Source of the DNA: Pedobacter sp. BMA
GTDB taxonomy: Bacteria > Bacteroidota > Bacteroidia > Sphingobacteriales > Sphingobacteriaceae
Assembly: GCF_001027745.1 (NCBI RefSeq)
Contig: NZ_LECU01000008.1
Location: forward strand, 1 to 64,000
DNA length: 64,000 nt
Reading direction: 5' to 3'
Shown: piece by piece, positions 9,690-19,428 of the stretch
How positions within the stretch are numbered: the stretch's first letter is position 1
Layout: the number at the start of each line of letters is the position of its first letter
Position numbers and translations under genes: made by a program
Notes under the pieces: model-generated
What the model was told of the DNA's origin: nothing
The model's database searches: none
The model's input: only the letters and a program-made list of their open reading frames with translations

Positions 9690-11297
9690 TTAAAAGTCGG
9701 TATACAAGTTTCTAAACGAACTGCGTAAACCGAAAGTGATGATGCCGGTATTTTGTTTACCCTGCATATTGCTTTCCCTTCTTACAATACCACCTAGTTC
9801 TAAACGCAGGTTATATTTAGGATTCACTACGTAAGCAACTCTACCCTCCGCGTAAACCAGATCCGTTCTTACGCCTTGTGTGGTATAGTTGCCATTCGGT
9901 TGTACTACATCGGTGTAGGGCTCGAAGATGTTCTTGCCATAATTCTGACCGGTAGCATCCAAACCATATTTCGCATACATCAACTCGCCACTGAAATCAA
10001 AACGTTTGTATGAATAGTTTAACAAGCCCACTACTTCCCTGAAGTTTGCACCCAGTGGATGCGCTAAAGGTTCATTGTAGTTGGCATAATTGCCGATCCG
10101 TGTTCTTGACGAATAAGTATAGGGTTTGGCGGTATTATATTCCAATAGGTAATTCAAACCAGCAACTTTAAATACATCTGCCCCTCTCACCCCTAACTGC
10201 CAGCCATATTTATTACGGGAGCTACCTGATGAAGAAAAGAAATTCTTAGCTTCAAATTCATCTAAAGAAAATTGGCCATAAGCCACCAGTTCTTTTGAGA
10301 ATTTATATTTACTGGTAAAACCGATTAAAGCATTATCCGGTGAGCCACTTGAAGCTTCTACAGGACGCAAAAATATAACCGGACTGGCGTAGCCCCAGTC
10401 GAACCCACGTTTGTTACCTTCATCATCATATTGCGACCAAACGATTGAATCAAAGAAACCGATTGATAAACGATTGTTCACATTCCAGTCTAAATAATGA
10501 AATACCCCACCCTTCTTTCTGTTTCCGGCATCGTATGATAATTTAGGTGCCCCAGGATCTTGCATAGATGTCCACATGGCCATATATTGCACATTTCCCA
10601 GGTTAGCCGTTAAACGCAATAATGGTGCTGGCGATGAAAAATCAGATAATAGCATCGAGCGATAACCATCACCAATAAAGGTTTTATCGTAACCAGCAGT
10701 AATGTTTAGATATTTAATCGGTGTATAAGATAAAGTCGCGGTAACGTATGACCAGTCAAGCGAGCTTTTGCCGCCGTTGAAACCATACGCGCGATTGTAG
10801 GATTGCCCTGGTACTACTCCGGTGCTATTTACATAGTTGTTATAATATTGAGAAAACTGTCCCTGGTTCTCATAACCGCTGGTGTAGAAGGAGAACTTCT
10901 TTCCTACTGTTCCACCCACCTGGTATCCCCTGGTATTTAGCCAAACATTCTGTTTACCGGAGAAGTCTTTCCCAATCTGGAAATCAGGAAGGAAGTCTGC
11001 GTATACCGTAAAGTCTTCTTTCTTGATATCTAATAAATGTTCCTGCCAAAGCTTACGGCCACCCCATGATTTGCGGCTCGAATCTCCGTTATAACTCAAT
11101 AACATACTCGCTTTCTTCACGATCAAACTGTCATCAATAAAGAAAGGCTTTAGAGAACTATGAAAACGCGTTTCTGGATTGTAGATTTCTGCGCCTAACT
11201 TCTGGTAAAACTGATAAGAATAAGGCTGATACTGCGATTGTGCACTTAACCGGCTGATTGAGATAGCCAAAAGAACGAGTAGTAAGATTTTTTTCAT
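9690..11297 (-). CDS. Outer-membrane beta-barrel, Wzi/RemB-like
   Basis: The 535-residue product has a Sec signal peptide (MKKILLLVLLAISISRLSAQ) and then alternating aromatic and polar strands through its whole length. The last residues (LRSSFRNLYTDF) end in an aromatic residue, as in outer-membrane barrels. The segment TAGYDKTFIGDGYRSMLLSD resembles the GxDxxxxGxGYRSL motif of capsule-assembly Wzi-type proteins and the gliding-associated RemB proteins of Bacteroidota. I infer a surface role in holding or assembling the polysaccharide made by this locus. The gene lies upstream of ugd with a 43-base gap. The exact family name cannot be settled without a search. Confidence 0.7.
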   Translation of the reverse strand: MKKILLLVLLAISISRLSAQSQYQPYSYQFYQKLGAEIYNPETRFHSSLKPFFIDDSLIVKKASMLLSYNGDSSRKSWGGRKLWQEHLLDIKKEDFTVYADFLPDFQIGKDFSGKQNVWLNTRGYQVGGTVGKKFSFYTSGYENQGQFSQYYNNYVNSTGVVPGQSYNRAYGFNGGKSSLDWSYVTATLSYTPIKYLNITAGYDKTFIGDGYRSMLLSDFSSPAPLLRLTANLGNVQYMAMWTSMQDPGAPKLSYDAGNRKKGGVFHYLDWNVNNRLSIGFFDSIVWSQYDDEGNKRGFDWGYASPVIFLRPVEASSGSPDNALIGFTSKYKFSKELVAYGQFSLDEFEAKNFFSSSGSSRNKYGWQLGVRGADVFKVAGLNYLLEYNTAKPYTYSSRTRIGNYANYNEPLAHPLGANFREVVGLLNYSYKRFDFSGELMYAKYGLDATGQNYGKNIFEPYTDVVQPNGNYTTQGVRTDLVYAEGRVAYVVNPKYNLRLELGGIVRRESNMQGKQNTGIITFGLRSSFRNLYTDF

Positions 11298-11379
11298 GGA
11301 TATTGTTTATGTACCGGTTACAAAAGAACGGAAATTATACGGGAAACGGAAAATTCGATCATCAGGCCTGGCTGTTTAC

Positions 11380-11404
11380 GCAAAAATCCCGCTTGCGCAG
11401 GATT
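11380..11404 (-). terminator. Intrinsic terminator after the nucleotidyltransferase gene
   Basis: On the minus strand AATCCTGC (11404-11397) pairs with GCGGGATT (11392-11385), one mismatch in eight pairs, around a four-base loop. TTTTTGCG follows. It lies 36 bases past the stop of the gene at 11440-12357. Confidence 0.7.
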
Positions 11405-11439
11405 AATACTATATATGTTTAACGACTTAAAAAGCAAAC

Positions 11440-12357
11440 TTAATTAACTAATGCTTCTTTCCAAAGAACTTCAGGATAAACTCCCTCATGTGTCAGTTTC
11501 AACAACTCTTCTTTTACTATTGGCGCATCATCCTTAAACGTTACCCCAAACCATTTCGCATCCGTAGGAATTACTGAGATTGCGGCGTTTCCACTTTTGA
11601 TCATCTGATCTGCTACTTCCGGGATTAAGAATTCTGCTTTAAGCTCATTCTTATTTTCTTCCAAAAACTGATAGTATTGTTTTTCCATCCAATTAATAAA
11701 TGTTGGATCAAAACAGAAAAAGTTCATGCTTACCTGCGTATCCTGATCCAGGATTTCCTGGTGATCATTTTCAAGACTTACGATTTTGCCATCTTTTAAA
11801 ATGATTTCTCTTCTTTCTTTGATGGAAACAATTTCGTTATGAGTATTGGTTTTAATTTCACCCCTGGTGACCGCACCAAATTCACTTACCGTATTTTTTA
11901 GTGCATAACCCAGGCATGCGTATTTGCCGTCAGCAATTTTTGTTGTCAAAAATTGATAAGCCTGTTGAAAGGCGTCAAAACCATAAAAATCATCTGCATT
12001 AATTACTGCAAATGGCTCATTCACTTTACCTTTGCAACAGAGCAATGCATGAGCTGTGCCGAACGGTTTGACACGATCCTGATTAAATTGAATCCCATTG
12101 CTAAAGCTATCTAACGATTGAAATACATAGTCGAGCTCTATCTTACCGTTTAACTTCGCTTCCATTGATTTTGCAAAAGCCTTATGAAATTCTTCCCTAA
12201 TGATGAAAATTACTTTACCGAATCCGGCTTTGATGGCATCATAAATAGAGTATTCCATAATGGTTTCCCCATTTGGCCCAAAAGACTCTGTCTGCTTATT
12301 CCCTCCATATCGGCTCGCCATTCCTGCAGCCAGTATTACTAATGTTGGTCTTGTCAT
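11440..12357 (-). CDS. Sugar-phosphate nucleotidyltransferase
   Basis: The 305-residue protein belongs to the NTP-transferase superfamily that activates sugar 1-phosphates. The start LVILAAGMASRYGGNKQTE carries the glycine-rich nucleotide loop, although shorter and more divergent than in GlmU or RmlA, and INADDFYG provides the metal-binding Asp pair. Proteins of this type are common in Bacteroidota and are often annotated simply as nucleotidyltransferases, so the substrate is unknown. The gene starts three bases after the WcaJ-type transferase and ends before a clear terminator, so these two make a small operon. A role in supplying an activated sugar for the first polysaccharide step is an inference from position. 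Confidence 0.75.
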   Translation of the reverse strand: MTRPTLVILAAGMASRYGGNKQTESFGPNGETIMEYSIYDAIKAGFGKVIFIIREEFHKAFAKSMEAKLNGKIELDYVFQSLDSFSNGIQFNQDRVKPFGTAHALLCCKGKVNEPFAVINADDFYGFDAFQQAYQFLTTKIADGKYACLGYALKNTVSEFGAVTRGEIKTNTHNEIVSIKERREIILKDGKIVSLENDHQEILDQDTQVSMNFFCFDPTFINWMEKQYYQFLEENKNELKAEFLIPEVADQMIKSGNAAISVIPTDAKWFGVTFKDDAPIVKEELLKLTHEGVYPEVLWKEALVN

Positions 12358-12360
12358 ATT

Positions 12361-13752
12361 TTAAAATGCATTCTCCTCGCCTTTTACCATGTTGATCACG
12401 GTCATGAAGATAATCTTCACATCCAGCATAGCCGACCAGTTTTCCAGGTACCAGATATCGTGTTCCACCCTCTTCACCATCTTATAATCTTCTTTGGTTT
12501 CACCACGGTAACCGTTTACCTGCGCCCAACCCGTAATACCTGGCTTAAGAAAGTGACGTACCATAAATTGGTCTACGATTCCTTTATACTGTTCCGTATG
12601 GCTTAACATATGTGGGCGTGGTCCGACAACACTCATGTGCCCCATGAAAACATTGAAAAATTGTGGCAGTTCGTCAAGACTTGATTTCCTTAAAAATTTG
12701 CCAATTGGCGTAATGCGGTCATCATTCTTACTCGCTTGTCTTTTATCACTATCGGCATTCATGCGCATACTTCTAAATTTGAAACACCAGAAAGGCTCAT
12801 CATCCCGACCACTACGCAACTGCTTAAACAGCACTGGCCCTTTACTCTGTAACTTAATCAATAGTGCAATGATTGGATATAACCAGCTTAAGACAAACAG
12901 AATCACTAGTCCACTAAAAACTACATCAATGACACGTTTCTTGAAACGGTTGTGAATTTTCTCTAAGGGTTCGGAACGAAGTGAAATTACCGGAAATTCA
13001 TTCCCTAAATAACTCACCGTGTAAGGTGATAAAAGGGCGCCGCTGATATCGGGAATGAATTTCAACCTTACACACTGACGTTCCGCCTCCTCCGTTAATA
13101 ATAACATATCTCCCATACGCTCTGGTGCGATGGTCACATAGATGTCTTTAATCCCTTTGTCTACGGCTTGTTTAAACTGTCGACCTACGGCTTCGGAAAG
13201 GTGTCCATCCCGATCGCGATATTCTTCAGGCACATCGTTGATAAAACCATGAAATTCAATATAGCGCTGTTTTTCAAAATAACCTGCCAATTGTAAACCA
13301 GTCGCATTATTCCCCATAATTGCGACAGACTTAACCCCTCTCAGATGATTAAATAATAGAAACTGAAAAGAAGTCCCTATGAAGCGATTCACCAGGAACA
13401 ATATGCCAAGCATTCCATAAAAGACCACTAAGAATGACCTGGAGAATTCATTTTGCTTTGAAAAGAATAGATAGACAGCAAATAGAACCGCATGTAAAAC
13501 TACACTTTTCCAGGTTCCACGATAAATTCTCTCGATACGTCTTGATCCATATTCGGTATATAAACCAAAACTAGTGGTACTTACAATCCAAATTAAATTG
13601 CAAACCACTACATAATGCCATTGCAATTCGGAACTTAAGGATTTTCCAAGATAACCTGTAAATTGGAACGCTAAAAAATACACCAGATTGACCATTAAAA
13701 GATCGGTAACTGGTAATATGTATTTCAATATAAATAAGTAACGTGTTTGCAT
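12361..13752 (-). CDS. wcaJ: Undecaprenyl-phosphate glycosylphosphotransferase (WcaJ-type)
   Basis: This inner-membrane polyisoprenyl-phosphate hexose-1-phosphate transferase loads the first sugar onto undecaprenyl phosphate and so starts each repeat unit. The 463-residue protein has four N-terminal membrane helices, a CoA-binding-like middle domain (VAIMGNNATGLQLAG), a fifth membrane helix (about 275-300) and the C-terminal catalytic domain. In that domain FKQLRSGRDDEPFWCFKFRS, LRKSSLDELPQFFNV and GPRPHM are diagnostic. The substrate, usually glucose 1-phosphate for this family, cannot be read from sequence. It heads a two-gene unit that lies beyond the terminator of the main polysaccharide operon. 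Confidence 0.9.
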   Translation of the reverse strand: MQTRYLFILKYILPVTDLLMVNLVYFLAFQFTGYLGKSLSSELQWHYVVVCNLIWIVSTTSFGLYTEYGSRRIERIYRGTWKSVVLHAVLFAVYLFFSKQNEFSRSFLVVFYGMLGILFLVNRFIGTSFQFLLFNHLRGVKSVAIMGNNATGLQLAGYFEKQRYIEFHGFINDVPEEYRDRDGHLSEAVGRQFKQAVDKGIKDIYVTIAPERMGDMLLLTEEAERQCVRLKFIPDISGALLSPYTVSYLGNEFPVISLRSEPLEKIHNRFKKRVIDVVFSGLVILFVLSWLYPIIALLIKLQSKGPVLFKQLRSGRDDEPFWCFKFRSMRMNADSDKRQASKNDDRITPIGKFLRKSSLDELPQFFNVFMGHMSVVGPRPHMLSHTEQYKGIVDQFMVRHFLKPGITGWAQVNGYRGETKEDYKMVKRVEHDIWYLENWSAMLDVKIIFMTVINMVKGEENAF

Positions 13753-13974
13753 AGGCTATGAGTGCGCTGTATAACAGACAATTTAATTTTTTGTTTGAAA
13801 GTCTTTAGATATGAACAAAATTAATGCCCAAATCACCATGACAAAGTTAATTAATGATTATCAATATAAAAATTGTTAATTATTAAGCAATATACAGCTT
13901 AAAACATTGCCGATTCAAAATTAGTCACTGAACATGAATGAACAGTAGAACACTAAAGTAAATCAGTAGATAGC

Positions 13975-14004
13975 AAAAAAGGCTTAACCCTTTAGGTAAG
14001 CCTT
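13975..14004 (-). terminator. Intrinsic terminator of the main polysaccharide operon
   Basis: A perfect 8-bp stem (AAGGCTTA at 13979-13986 with TAAGCCTT at 13997-14004) has a ten-base loop. On the minus strand it runs into a T tract (complement of the A run 13975-13980). It lies 34 bases after the manC stop codon. Confidence 0.88.
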
Positions 14005-14037
14005 CTAAATTCATCATTTATTAATCGCTAATAAGGA

Positions 14038-15114
14038 CTATGCATAATCTTCACCATATTTCTCCACCATTCCTTTCGCCACTTGCTTAATTTCCTGTTC
14101 TTCTGATTTAGGGTATATTAATAAAACCTTCCCGTCATCCACTACAATATAATTATCCAGCCCCCTAATTACTGCAGCTTTGTCTTTAGGTAATTGAATA
14201 ATGCAATTGGCTGTTTCCTGCAAGTGAACTTTATCTAGATTCACCATGTTATTTTTTTCATCCTTGTCTCCTACTACATATAGCGAAGCCCAGGTACCTA
14301 AGTCAGACCAACCGATATCAGCTGGAATCGTATAGACATTATCCGCTTTTTCTAAAATCGCATAATCAATTGAGATATTAGGGCTAGTTGGATATTTGGA
14401 ATTGATGAATTCAGTTTCCTGATCCGTGTTATAGCAAGATAGACCACTTTCGAATAATCTCGCTATTTCAGGTGAATATTTTTCAAATGCCTTCTTAAGT
14501 GATTCTGCCGACCATATAAAAATGCCCGCATTCCAAACATAATCACCACTTTTCAAGTATTCCTGTGCCTTGGCCAGTTCTGGTTTTTCCATGAACGCAT
14601 CAACCTTTTTTACGTCTTCATTGCCATCCTGATATCTGATGTAACCATACCCAGTGTCTGGCCGGGTGGGGCTAATACCCAACGTAAGCAAGGCATCATT
14701 TTCTGAGCTGAAACCTAAAGCAACTTTTATTTTCTCAAGGAAAACATCCTCTTTTAAAATTAAGTGGTCAGATGGTGCAACTACGATATTGGCATCAGGA
14801 TTTGTTTTCCCAATTTTGTAGGCTGCATAAGCAATGCAAGGAGCCGTATTGTTACGGCTAGGTTCCAAGAGAATGTTATCTTTCAACACATCTGGTAACT
14901 GCTGAGTAACAAGTTCTGAATAAGCTTCGTTGGTTAATACATAAATCTGGCTATTAGGGCATATCTTAAGAAACCTTTCATACGTAAGCTGAAGTAGCGA
15001 TTTTCCTATTCCTAAAATGTCAATAAACTGTTTTGGAAACTGGTTGCGACTTTTTGGCCAAAAGCGGGAACCTACCCCACCCGCCATAATTAGTACATAA
15101 TTATCTTTGCTCAT
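14038..15114 (-). CDS. manC: Mannose-1-phosphate guanylyltransferase
   Basis: ManC makes GDP-mannose from mannose 1-phosphate and GTP, the precursor used by the Gmd proteins of this operon. The 358-residue protein starts with the pyrophosphorylase signature (MAGGVGSRFWPKSRNQFPKQ), has VVAPSDHLIL and the mannose-specific EKPELAKAQEYL and WNAGIFIW motifs, and ends after a short beta-helix part. There is no fused phosphomannose isomerase domain, so this is the monofunctional form. It overlaps the upstream glycosyltransferase by 14 bases and is the last gene before the terminator at 13975-14004. Confidence 0.93.
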   Translation of the reverse strand: MSKDNYVLIMAGGVGSRFWPKSRNQFPKQFIDILGIGKSLLQLTYERFLKICPNSQIYVLTNEAYSELVTQQLPDVLKDNILLEPSRNNTAPCIAYAAYKIGKTNPDANIVVAPSDHLILKEDVFLEKIKVALGFSSENDALLTLGISPTRPDTGYGYIRYQDGNEDVKKVDAFMEKPELAKAQEYLKSGDYVWNAGIFIWSAESLKKAFEKYSPEIARLFESGLSCYNTDQETEFINSKYPTSPNISIDYAILEKADNVYTIPADIGWSDLGTWASLYVVGDKDEKNNMVNLDKVHLQETANCIIQLPKDKAAVIRGLDNYIVVDDGKVLLIYPKSEEQEIKQVAKGMVEKYGEDYA

Positions 15115-16216
15115 TATACTTTTCTAATACGAATTTTTTTATCTCATCTTTAAAGACAGTCTCATCAAATCTTTCTGCATTCAACCTTATAAAATTAGTG
15201 TCGAAATCAAGAGACTCGGATAGTTGAACTGCTTTGATAAGGCTTTCAACTGTTTGTTCATCAAAAAATATGGCAGTTGATTTGGCTGCATCATTTATGT
15301 AAGGAATCATTGTTTCTAACACGCCACCAACGCCATAAGCAATTACTGGTCTTCCAGATGCATTGGCTTCCAGCGGCGTAATGCCATAATCTTCGTGCTG
15401 TGGAAATATAAGTGCTTTGCAATTTGCATACAATTCAGCTAACTCTTCACTTGATAGACCTTTCCTGAATGTGATATTATCCTTTGCAAGTTGCTTTAGT
15501 TCCTGTGCCTTAGTACCATTACCAACAACTATCAAATTCAGACCAAGCTTATTAAAAGCCTCTATGGCCAAATCCGCCTTCTTATAATACTCAAGTCGCG
15601 AAACCAAAAGATAGTAATCTTTGGGTTTATCTGAAAGATGGAAATTTCTGGTTTTAACATCTGGAGGTATAAGTTTGATATCCTTTACCCCATAAGCATC
15701 GCGAATGCGCTGGGCAGTTTCCTCTGTCATTCCAAGGAAATAATCCCCTCTCTGCGCAGCTTCTTTATCGATCTTTCTCAGTATACTCACAACCTTATCG
15801 AACACCCATCGAGACAGTCCTTTAGAATTATTATATTGACTGTAAGAGGTTGGATTCCATGCTAGTCTGAAAGGGGTATAAGTGTAAATGAAAACTAATG
15901 CTTTAGAGTCTATATTTACATACTTTGCGCTATGGGTATTCGAAATAAGCACCACGTCGTACCCATGCACATCTAATGCCTTCATAGCCATTACTCCGAA
16001 TGGAAAGTACAACCTCTGCATCCACTTTACACTTTTGGAAAGAAATTGTAATTTGGAAGTGGTAATCTTGTAGTCCCGATATTCTGGGTAAGTACCATCA
16101 GGGTTATAAGCCAGCGTAAATACGTCTGCTTCTGGAAATGCCTGAAGCATTGTCATCACCACTTGCTCTGCACCTCCCCTACGCATTAACTCATCATGTA
16201 CAATTGCTACCTTCAT
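15101..16216 (-). CDS. Glycosyltransferase family 4
   Basis: This 371-residue GT-B retaining glycosyltransferase is predicted to add a sugar to the growing lipid-linked unit at the cytoplasmic face. The N-terminus MKVAIVHDELMRRGGAEQVV is the typical GT4 acceptor-side motif with the glycine loop. The C-terminal half has PQHEDYGITPLEANASGRPV, containing the ExGxxPLEA-like sugar-nucleotide site. The start ATG overlaps the stop codon of the preceding dehydratase paralogue (TAATG), indicating translational coupling. Since the neighbours make GDP-6-deoxyhexoses, a GDP-sugar donor is plausible but unproven. Confidence 0.88.
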   Translation of the reverse strand: MKVAIVHDELMRRGGAEQVVMTMLQAFPEADVFTLAYNPDGTYPEYRDYKITTSKLQFLSKSVKWMQRLYFPFGVMAMKALDVHGYDVVLISNTHSAKYVNIDSKALVFIYTYTPFRLAWNPTSYSQYNNSKGLSRWVFDKVVSILRKIDKEAAQRGDYFLGMTEETAQRIRDAYGVKDIKLIPPDVKTRNFHLSDKPKDYYLLVSRLEYYKKADLAIEAFNKLGLNLIVVGNGTKAQELKQLAKDNITFRKGLSSEELAELYANCKALIFPQHEDYGITPLEANASGRPVIAYGVGGVLETMIPYINDAAKSTAIFFDEQTVESLIKAVQLSESLDFDTNFIRLNAERFDETVFKDEIKKFVLEKYNEQR

Positions 16217-17181
16217 TATATAAAATTCTTATCTTCTTCGTTAATTAAAATTTCGAGAACGTCGAAAAATGATTTATCGTATTCCCAACCTAATACTGTT
16301 TTTGCCTTTTTGTTATCTCCATACATATCTTCCATTTCTGTAGGTCTAAACAACGTAGGATCCTCCACTAACTTATTTTTAGAAATCTTAAGATAATCCA
16401 TCGTATACGTTATGATATCTCTCAAGTAAATGGACGTCCCAGAACATATCAAATAATCGTCAGCTTTATTTTGTTGTAAGGAAAGCCACATTGCGGTAAC
16501 ATAGTCTGGAGCATAACCGAAATCACGCTTAACATCAATATTTCCCACCCTCAGTTCGTCCCGCAAACCTTTTTTTATTTCCAATGATGTTCTAATCACC
16601 TTTTTTACAAAAAAATTTGGACTGCGAAGATATGACTCATGGTTAAATAAGATACCATTCACGCAAAATACTTTATAAGACTCCCGATAATTTACGCCAA
16701 TCCAAAAGCCCGAAGCTTTCGAAATGGCATAAGGACTCAAGGGGTGCATTGGCGTGGATTCCGTCACAGGCAATGATTTTACCTGCCCAAACATTTCACT
16801 ACTACTCGCCTGGTAAATTTTTGTCTCCAGTTGCAAAAGACGAACACTCTCCAATATATTGAGCACGGACTGTGTATTATAATTGATCGTACCAATCGGC
16901 TGTTCGAATGAAATCCCTACTGAACTTTGAGCGGCTAGATTATAAAACTCGTCAGGCTGGTATTTCAATAATACTTTGATAATGCTTGAAAAATCTAATA
17001 GATCACATTCCTCAATTAAAATTTCAGCTTTAATATCTAAGTACTTGAAATTTTTTGTGCTAAAATTATGGCTACTTCGGGTTAGGCCAACGATAGTATA
17101 ATTTTCACGGGACAATAACTGTGCTAAGTAAGCACCATCTTGGCCCGTTATTCCTGAAATAATTGCTATTTTCTTTTTCAT
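16216..17181 (-). CDS. Gmd-like short-chain dehydrogenase, probably GDP-sugar modifying
   Basis: The 321-residue protein is clearly related to GDP-mannose 4,6-dehydratase: SGITGQDGAYLAQLL at the N-terminus, ASSSEMFG, YAISK as the YxxxK pair, NGILFNHES, and GNIDVKRDFGYAPDY. It is about 50 residues shorter than the neighbouring canonical Gmd and lacks part of the loop region after the substrate site, while LRGETF of Gmd is replaced by LRSPNF. One possibility is a second dehydratase. Another is the reductase step that gives GDP-D-rhamnose or a related 6-deoxyhexose, since no separate fcl or rmd gene is present. It sits 12 bases after gmd and is coupled to the next GT4 gene. Confidence 0.75.
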   Translation of the reverse strand: MKKKIAIISGITGQDGAYLAQLLSRENYTIVGLTRSSHNFSTKNFKYLDIKAEILIEECDLLDFSSIIKVLLKYQPDEFYNLAAQSSVGISFEQPIGTINYNTQSVLNILESVRLLQLETKIYQASSSEMFGQVKSLPVTESTPMHPLSPYAISKASGFWIGVNYRESYKVFCVNGILFNHESYLRSPNFFVKKVIRTSLEIKKGLRDELRVGNIDVKRDFGYAPDYVTAMWLSLQQNKADDYLICSGTSIYLRDIITYTMDYLKISKNKLVEDPTLFRPTEMEDMYGDNKKAKTVLGWEYDKSFFDVLEILINEEDKNFI

Positions 17182-17193
17182 GCGTCAAGAATA

Positions 17194-18321
17194 TTATTCA
17201 AACTGGCTTTTGATATAATATCCGTTTTCCTTAAGCAATTTTTCTTTTTTGAAATGATCAACGTCAGTTGCTACCATTTCTTTAACCAGTCCAGCCAAAT
17301 CATACTTGGGTTCCCACCCTAATTTAGTTTTTGATTTCGTTGGATCACCAATCAGTAGATCAACTTCTGTCGGCCTAAAATATGATGAATCCACTGCGAC
17401 AACGGTTGTTCCAATCGCAACCTGGAATTCAGGTTTCGAACAAGAAATTACTTTTCCAATCTCGTCGACTCCTTCTCCTTCGAAGCCAACCACGATTCCA
17501 ACTTCTTCAAAGGCCAATCTCACAAACTCCCTAACTCTTGTAGTAACCCCTGTCGCAATTACATAGTCTTCAGGTACATCCTGCTGCAAAATTCTCCACA
17601 TTGCTTCTACGTAGTCTTTAGCATGTCCCCAATCTCGTTGAGCATCTAAATTCCCTAAATATAGTTTTGACTGCAGTCCTTGAGCAATTTTGGCAACAGC
17701 TCTTGTTATCTTACGGGTAACAAAGGTTTCACCTCTGAGCGGGCTTTCATGGTTAAATAAAATCCCATTACATGCAAACATACCATAAGCTTCCCGATAA
17801 TTTTTAGTTATCCAAAAACCATAAATTTTGGCTACACCATATGGTGAGCGTGGATAAAAAGGCGAATTTTCATCGTAAAATCCTTTTTCATTTTTATTTT
17901 CTGGCATACCGCCATATAATTCAGATGTAGATGCTTGGTAAACTTTAGTCTTTTTTTCCAAGCCTAGAATCCTTACTGCCTCCAATATCCTCAAAGTTCC
18001 TATCCCGTCGACATTGGCTACATATTCAGGAGAATCAAAAGAAACTTTAACATGACTCATTGCGCCAAGATTATAAATTTCATCTGGCTGTACTTCCTGA
18101 ACAATTCTGATTAGGTTAGTCGAATCAGTTAAATCTCCGTAATGCAATTTGAATCTTACATTGTCAGAATGTGGGTCTTGATATAAGTGATCAATGCGAT
18201 CCGTATTAAACAAAGAACTTCTTCTTTTTATTCCATGAACTTCATAACCTTTTTCCAAGAGAAGTTCTAGAAGATAGGCACCGTCTTGGCCAGTGATGCC
18301 TGTAATTAATGCTGTTTTCAT
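17194..18321 (-). CDS. gmd: GDP-mannose 4,6-dehydratase
   Basis: Gmd converts GDP-D-mannose to GDP-4-keto-6-deoxy-D-mannose, the branch point to GDP-fucose, GDP-rhamnose and others. With the ATG at 18321 it has 375 residues. A TTG two codons upstream is the alternative. The motifs are the family's: ITGITGQDGAYLLELLLEKG, ASTSELYGG, YGVAKIYGFW, NHESPLRGETFVTRKI, GNLDAQRDWGHAKDYVEAMW and FRPTEVDLLIGD. Compared with many Gmd proteins it contains an extra loop near residues 260-285 (VDEIGKVI and neighbours), common in Bacteroidota homologues. Its substrate is supplied by manC at the end of the same operon. Confidence 0.95.
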   Translation of the reverse strand: MKTALITGITGQDGAYLLELLLEKGYEVHGIKRRSSLFNTDRIDHLYQDPHSDNVRFKLHYGDLTDSTNLIRIVQEVQPDEIYNLGAMSHVKVSFDSPEYVANVDGIGTLRILEAVRILGLEKKTKVYQASTSELYGGMPENKNEKGFYDENSPFYPRSPYGVAKIYGFWITKNYREAYGMFACNGILFNHESPLRGETFVTRKITRAVAKIAQGLQSKLYLGNLDAQRDWGHAKDYVEAMWRILQQDVPEDYVIATGVTTRVREFVRLAFEEVGIVVGFEGEGVDEIGKVISCSKPEFQVAIGTTVVAVDSSYFRPTEVDLLIGDPTKSKTKLGWEPKYDLAGLVKEMVATDVDHFKKEKLLKENGYYIKSQFE

Positions 18322-18390
18322 TTTCAATATTGCTTACTTTTATTTAATATTTTCATTTATTTAACTATTGCTGACATATTCACGCAATAG

Positions 18391-19428
18391 CTAATTTAAA
18401 TCATTAATAACATTTTTGATAATATTTGCTGAATTAGACCAGGAGAACTCCGTAACACGTTTTAATCCTTTCTGTTTTAGTTGAGTCCGAAGCTTTTCAT
18501 TCTCGCTTATAAGTTTTATTTTTTCAGCTAGTTCTTCGGTATTGTGAGGGTTGAAATAAATTGCTGCGTCGCCACATACTTCAGGTAAACTACTGCTCTC
18601 GCTAACTAATACCGGACAGCCGTGCTGCATGGCCTCTAGAGGTGGTATTCCAAATCCTTCATACAAACTGGGGTAGACAAATGCTACAGCATTTTTGTAC
18701 AAAGCTGCCAAATGAGCATCACTTACTTTACCTAGGTATATAATATTTTCACTATAGTCTAAATCTACCAAACCAAAGTTTTTGTTAACCATCCCTGCGA
18801 TTACAAGTTTTAAATTCGCTTGGTTAGCAGATTTGAAAGCATTTACTAGAGTGATCAGATTCTTTCGGGGATCCAAGGAACCAACAAATAACAAATATTC
18901 CCCATACATTACTGGTTCAGAATGTCCTGAATTCAATTGAGAGGAAGAGTTGTATACAACAATTATCTTTTCAGCCGGTTGCTTGAGAATATTGATGATT
19001 TCTCCTTTTGAAAACATACTCACTGTTAAAATTTTCCTTGATCTTCTGGCTAAAATAGGAATAATAAACCTATACCAAAGCGAAAATGGTTTTGAAAACC
19101 ATCCAGGATTAACGAAGAAAGCAAGGTCATGTAAAGTGACCACTTGATTCTTATATAACAATGGAGCGCTATTGCATAAATTAAGCAAAACAGGTTTTTC
19201 TTTCGTATTTAGGTAAGACGGCAAATCAATTTGCTCCCATTTAACGCCTTGATTTTTACCAATGGTTTTGAACCGCTCTGGTAAAACCATCTCTTTGGGA
19301 GATGTATTGGGAGGGCATAAAACTATGAAACTAATTGGCTGCTTAATAAGCTCATTAAGAATCTCCCGCGCAAAACGCTGAACTCCGGTTGTTGGTTGGG
19401 TTAAAAATTTTCCGTTAATATAAAACAT
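18391..19428 (-). CDS. Glycosyltransferase family 4
   Basis: A 345-residue GT4 enzyme beginning MFYINGKFLTQPTTGVQRFA, the form found in transferases often annotated as mannosyl- or rhamnosyltransferases. The C-terminal domain carries SLDPRKNL and YPSLYEGFGIPPLEAMQHGC, the retaining GT-B donor site. ATG at 19428 is preferred to an upstream TTG at 19440. It is separated from gmd by 69 bases and from the upstream Wzy gene by 256 A/T-rich bases, so a secondary promoter may lie between. Donor and linkage cannot be predicted. Confidence 0.88.
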   Translation of the reverse strand: MFYINGKFLTQPTTGVQRFAREILNELIKQPISFIVLCPPNTSPKEMVLPERFKTIGKNQGVKWEQIDLPSYLNTKEKPVLLNLCNSAPLLYKNQVVTLHDLAFFVNPGWFSKPFSLWYRFIIPILARRSRKILTVSMFSKGEIINILKQPAEKIIVVYNSSSQLNSGHSEPVMYGEYLLFVGSLDPRKNLITLVNAFKSANQANLKLVIAGMVNKNFGLVDLDYSENIIYLGKVSDAHLAALYKNAVAFVYPSLYEGFGIPPLEAMQHGCPVLVSESSSLPEVCGDAAIYFNPHNTEELAEKIKLISENEKLRTQLKQKGLKRVTEFSWSNSANIIKNVINDLN

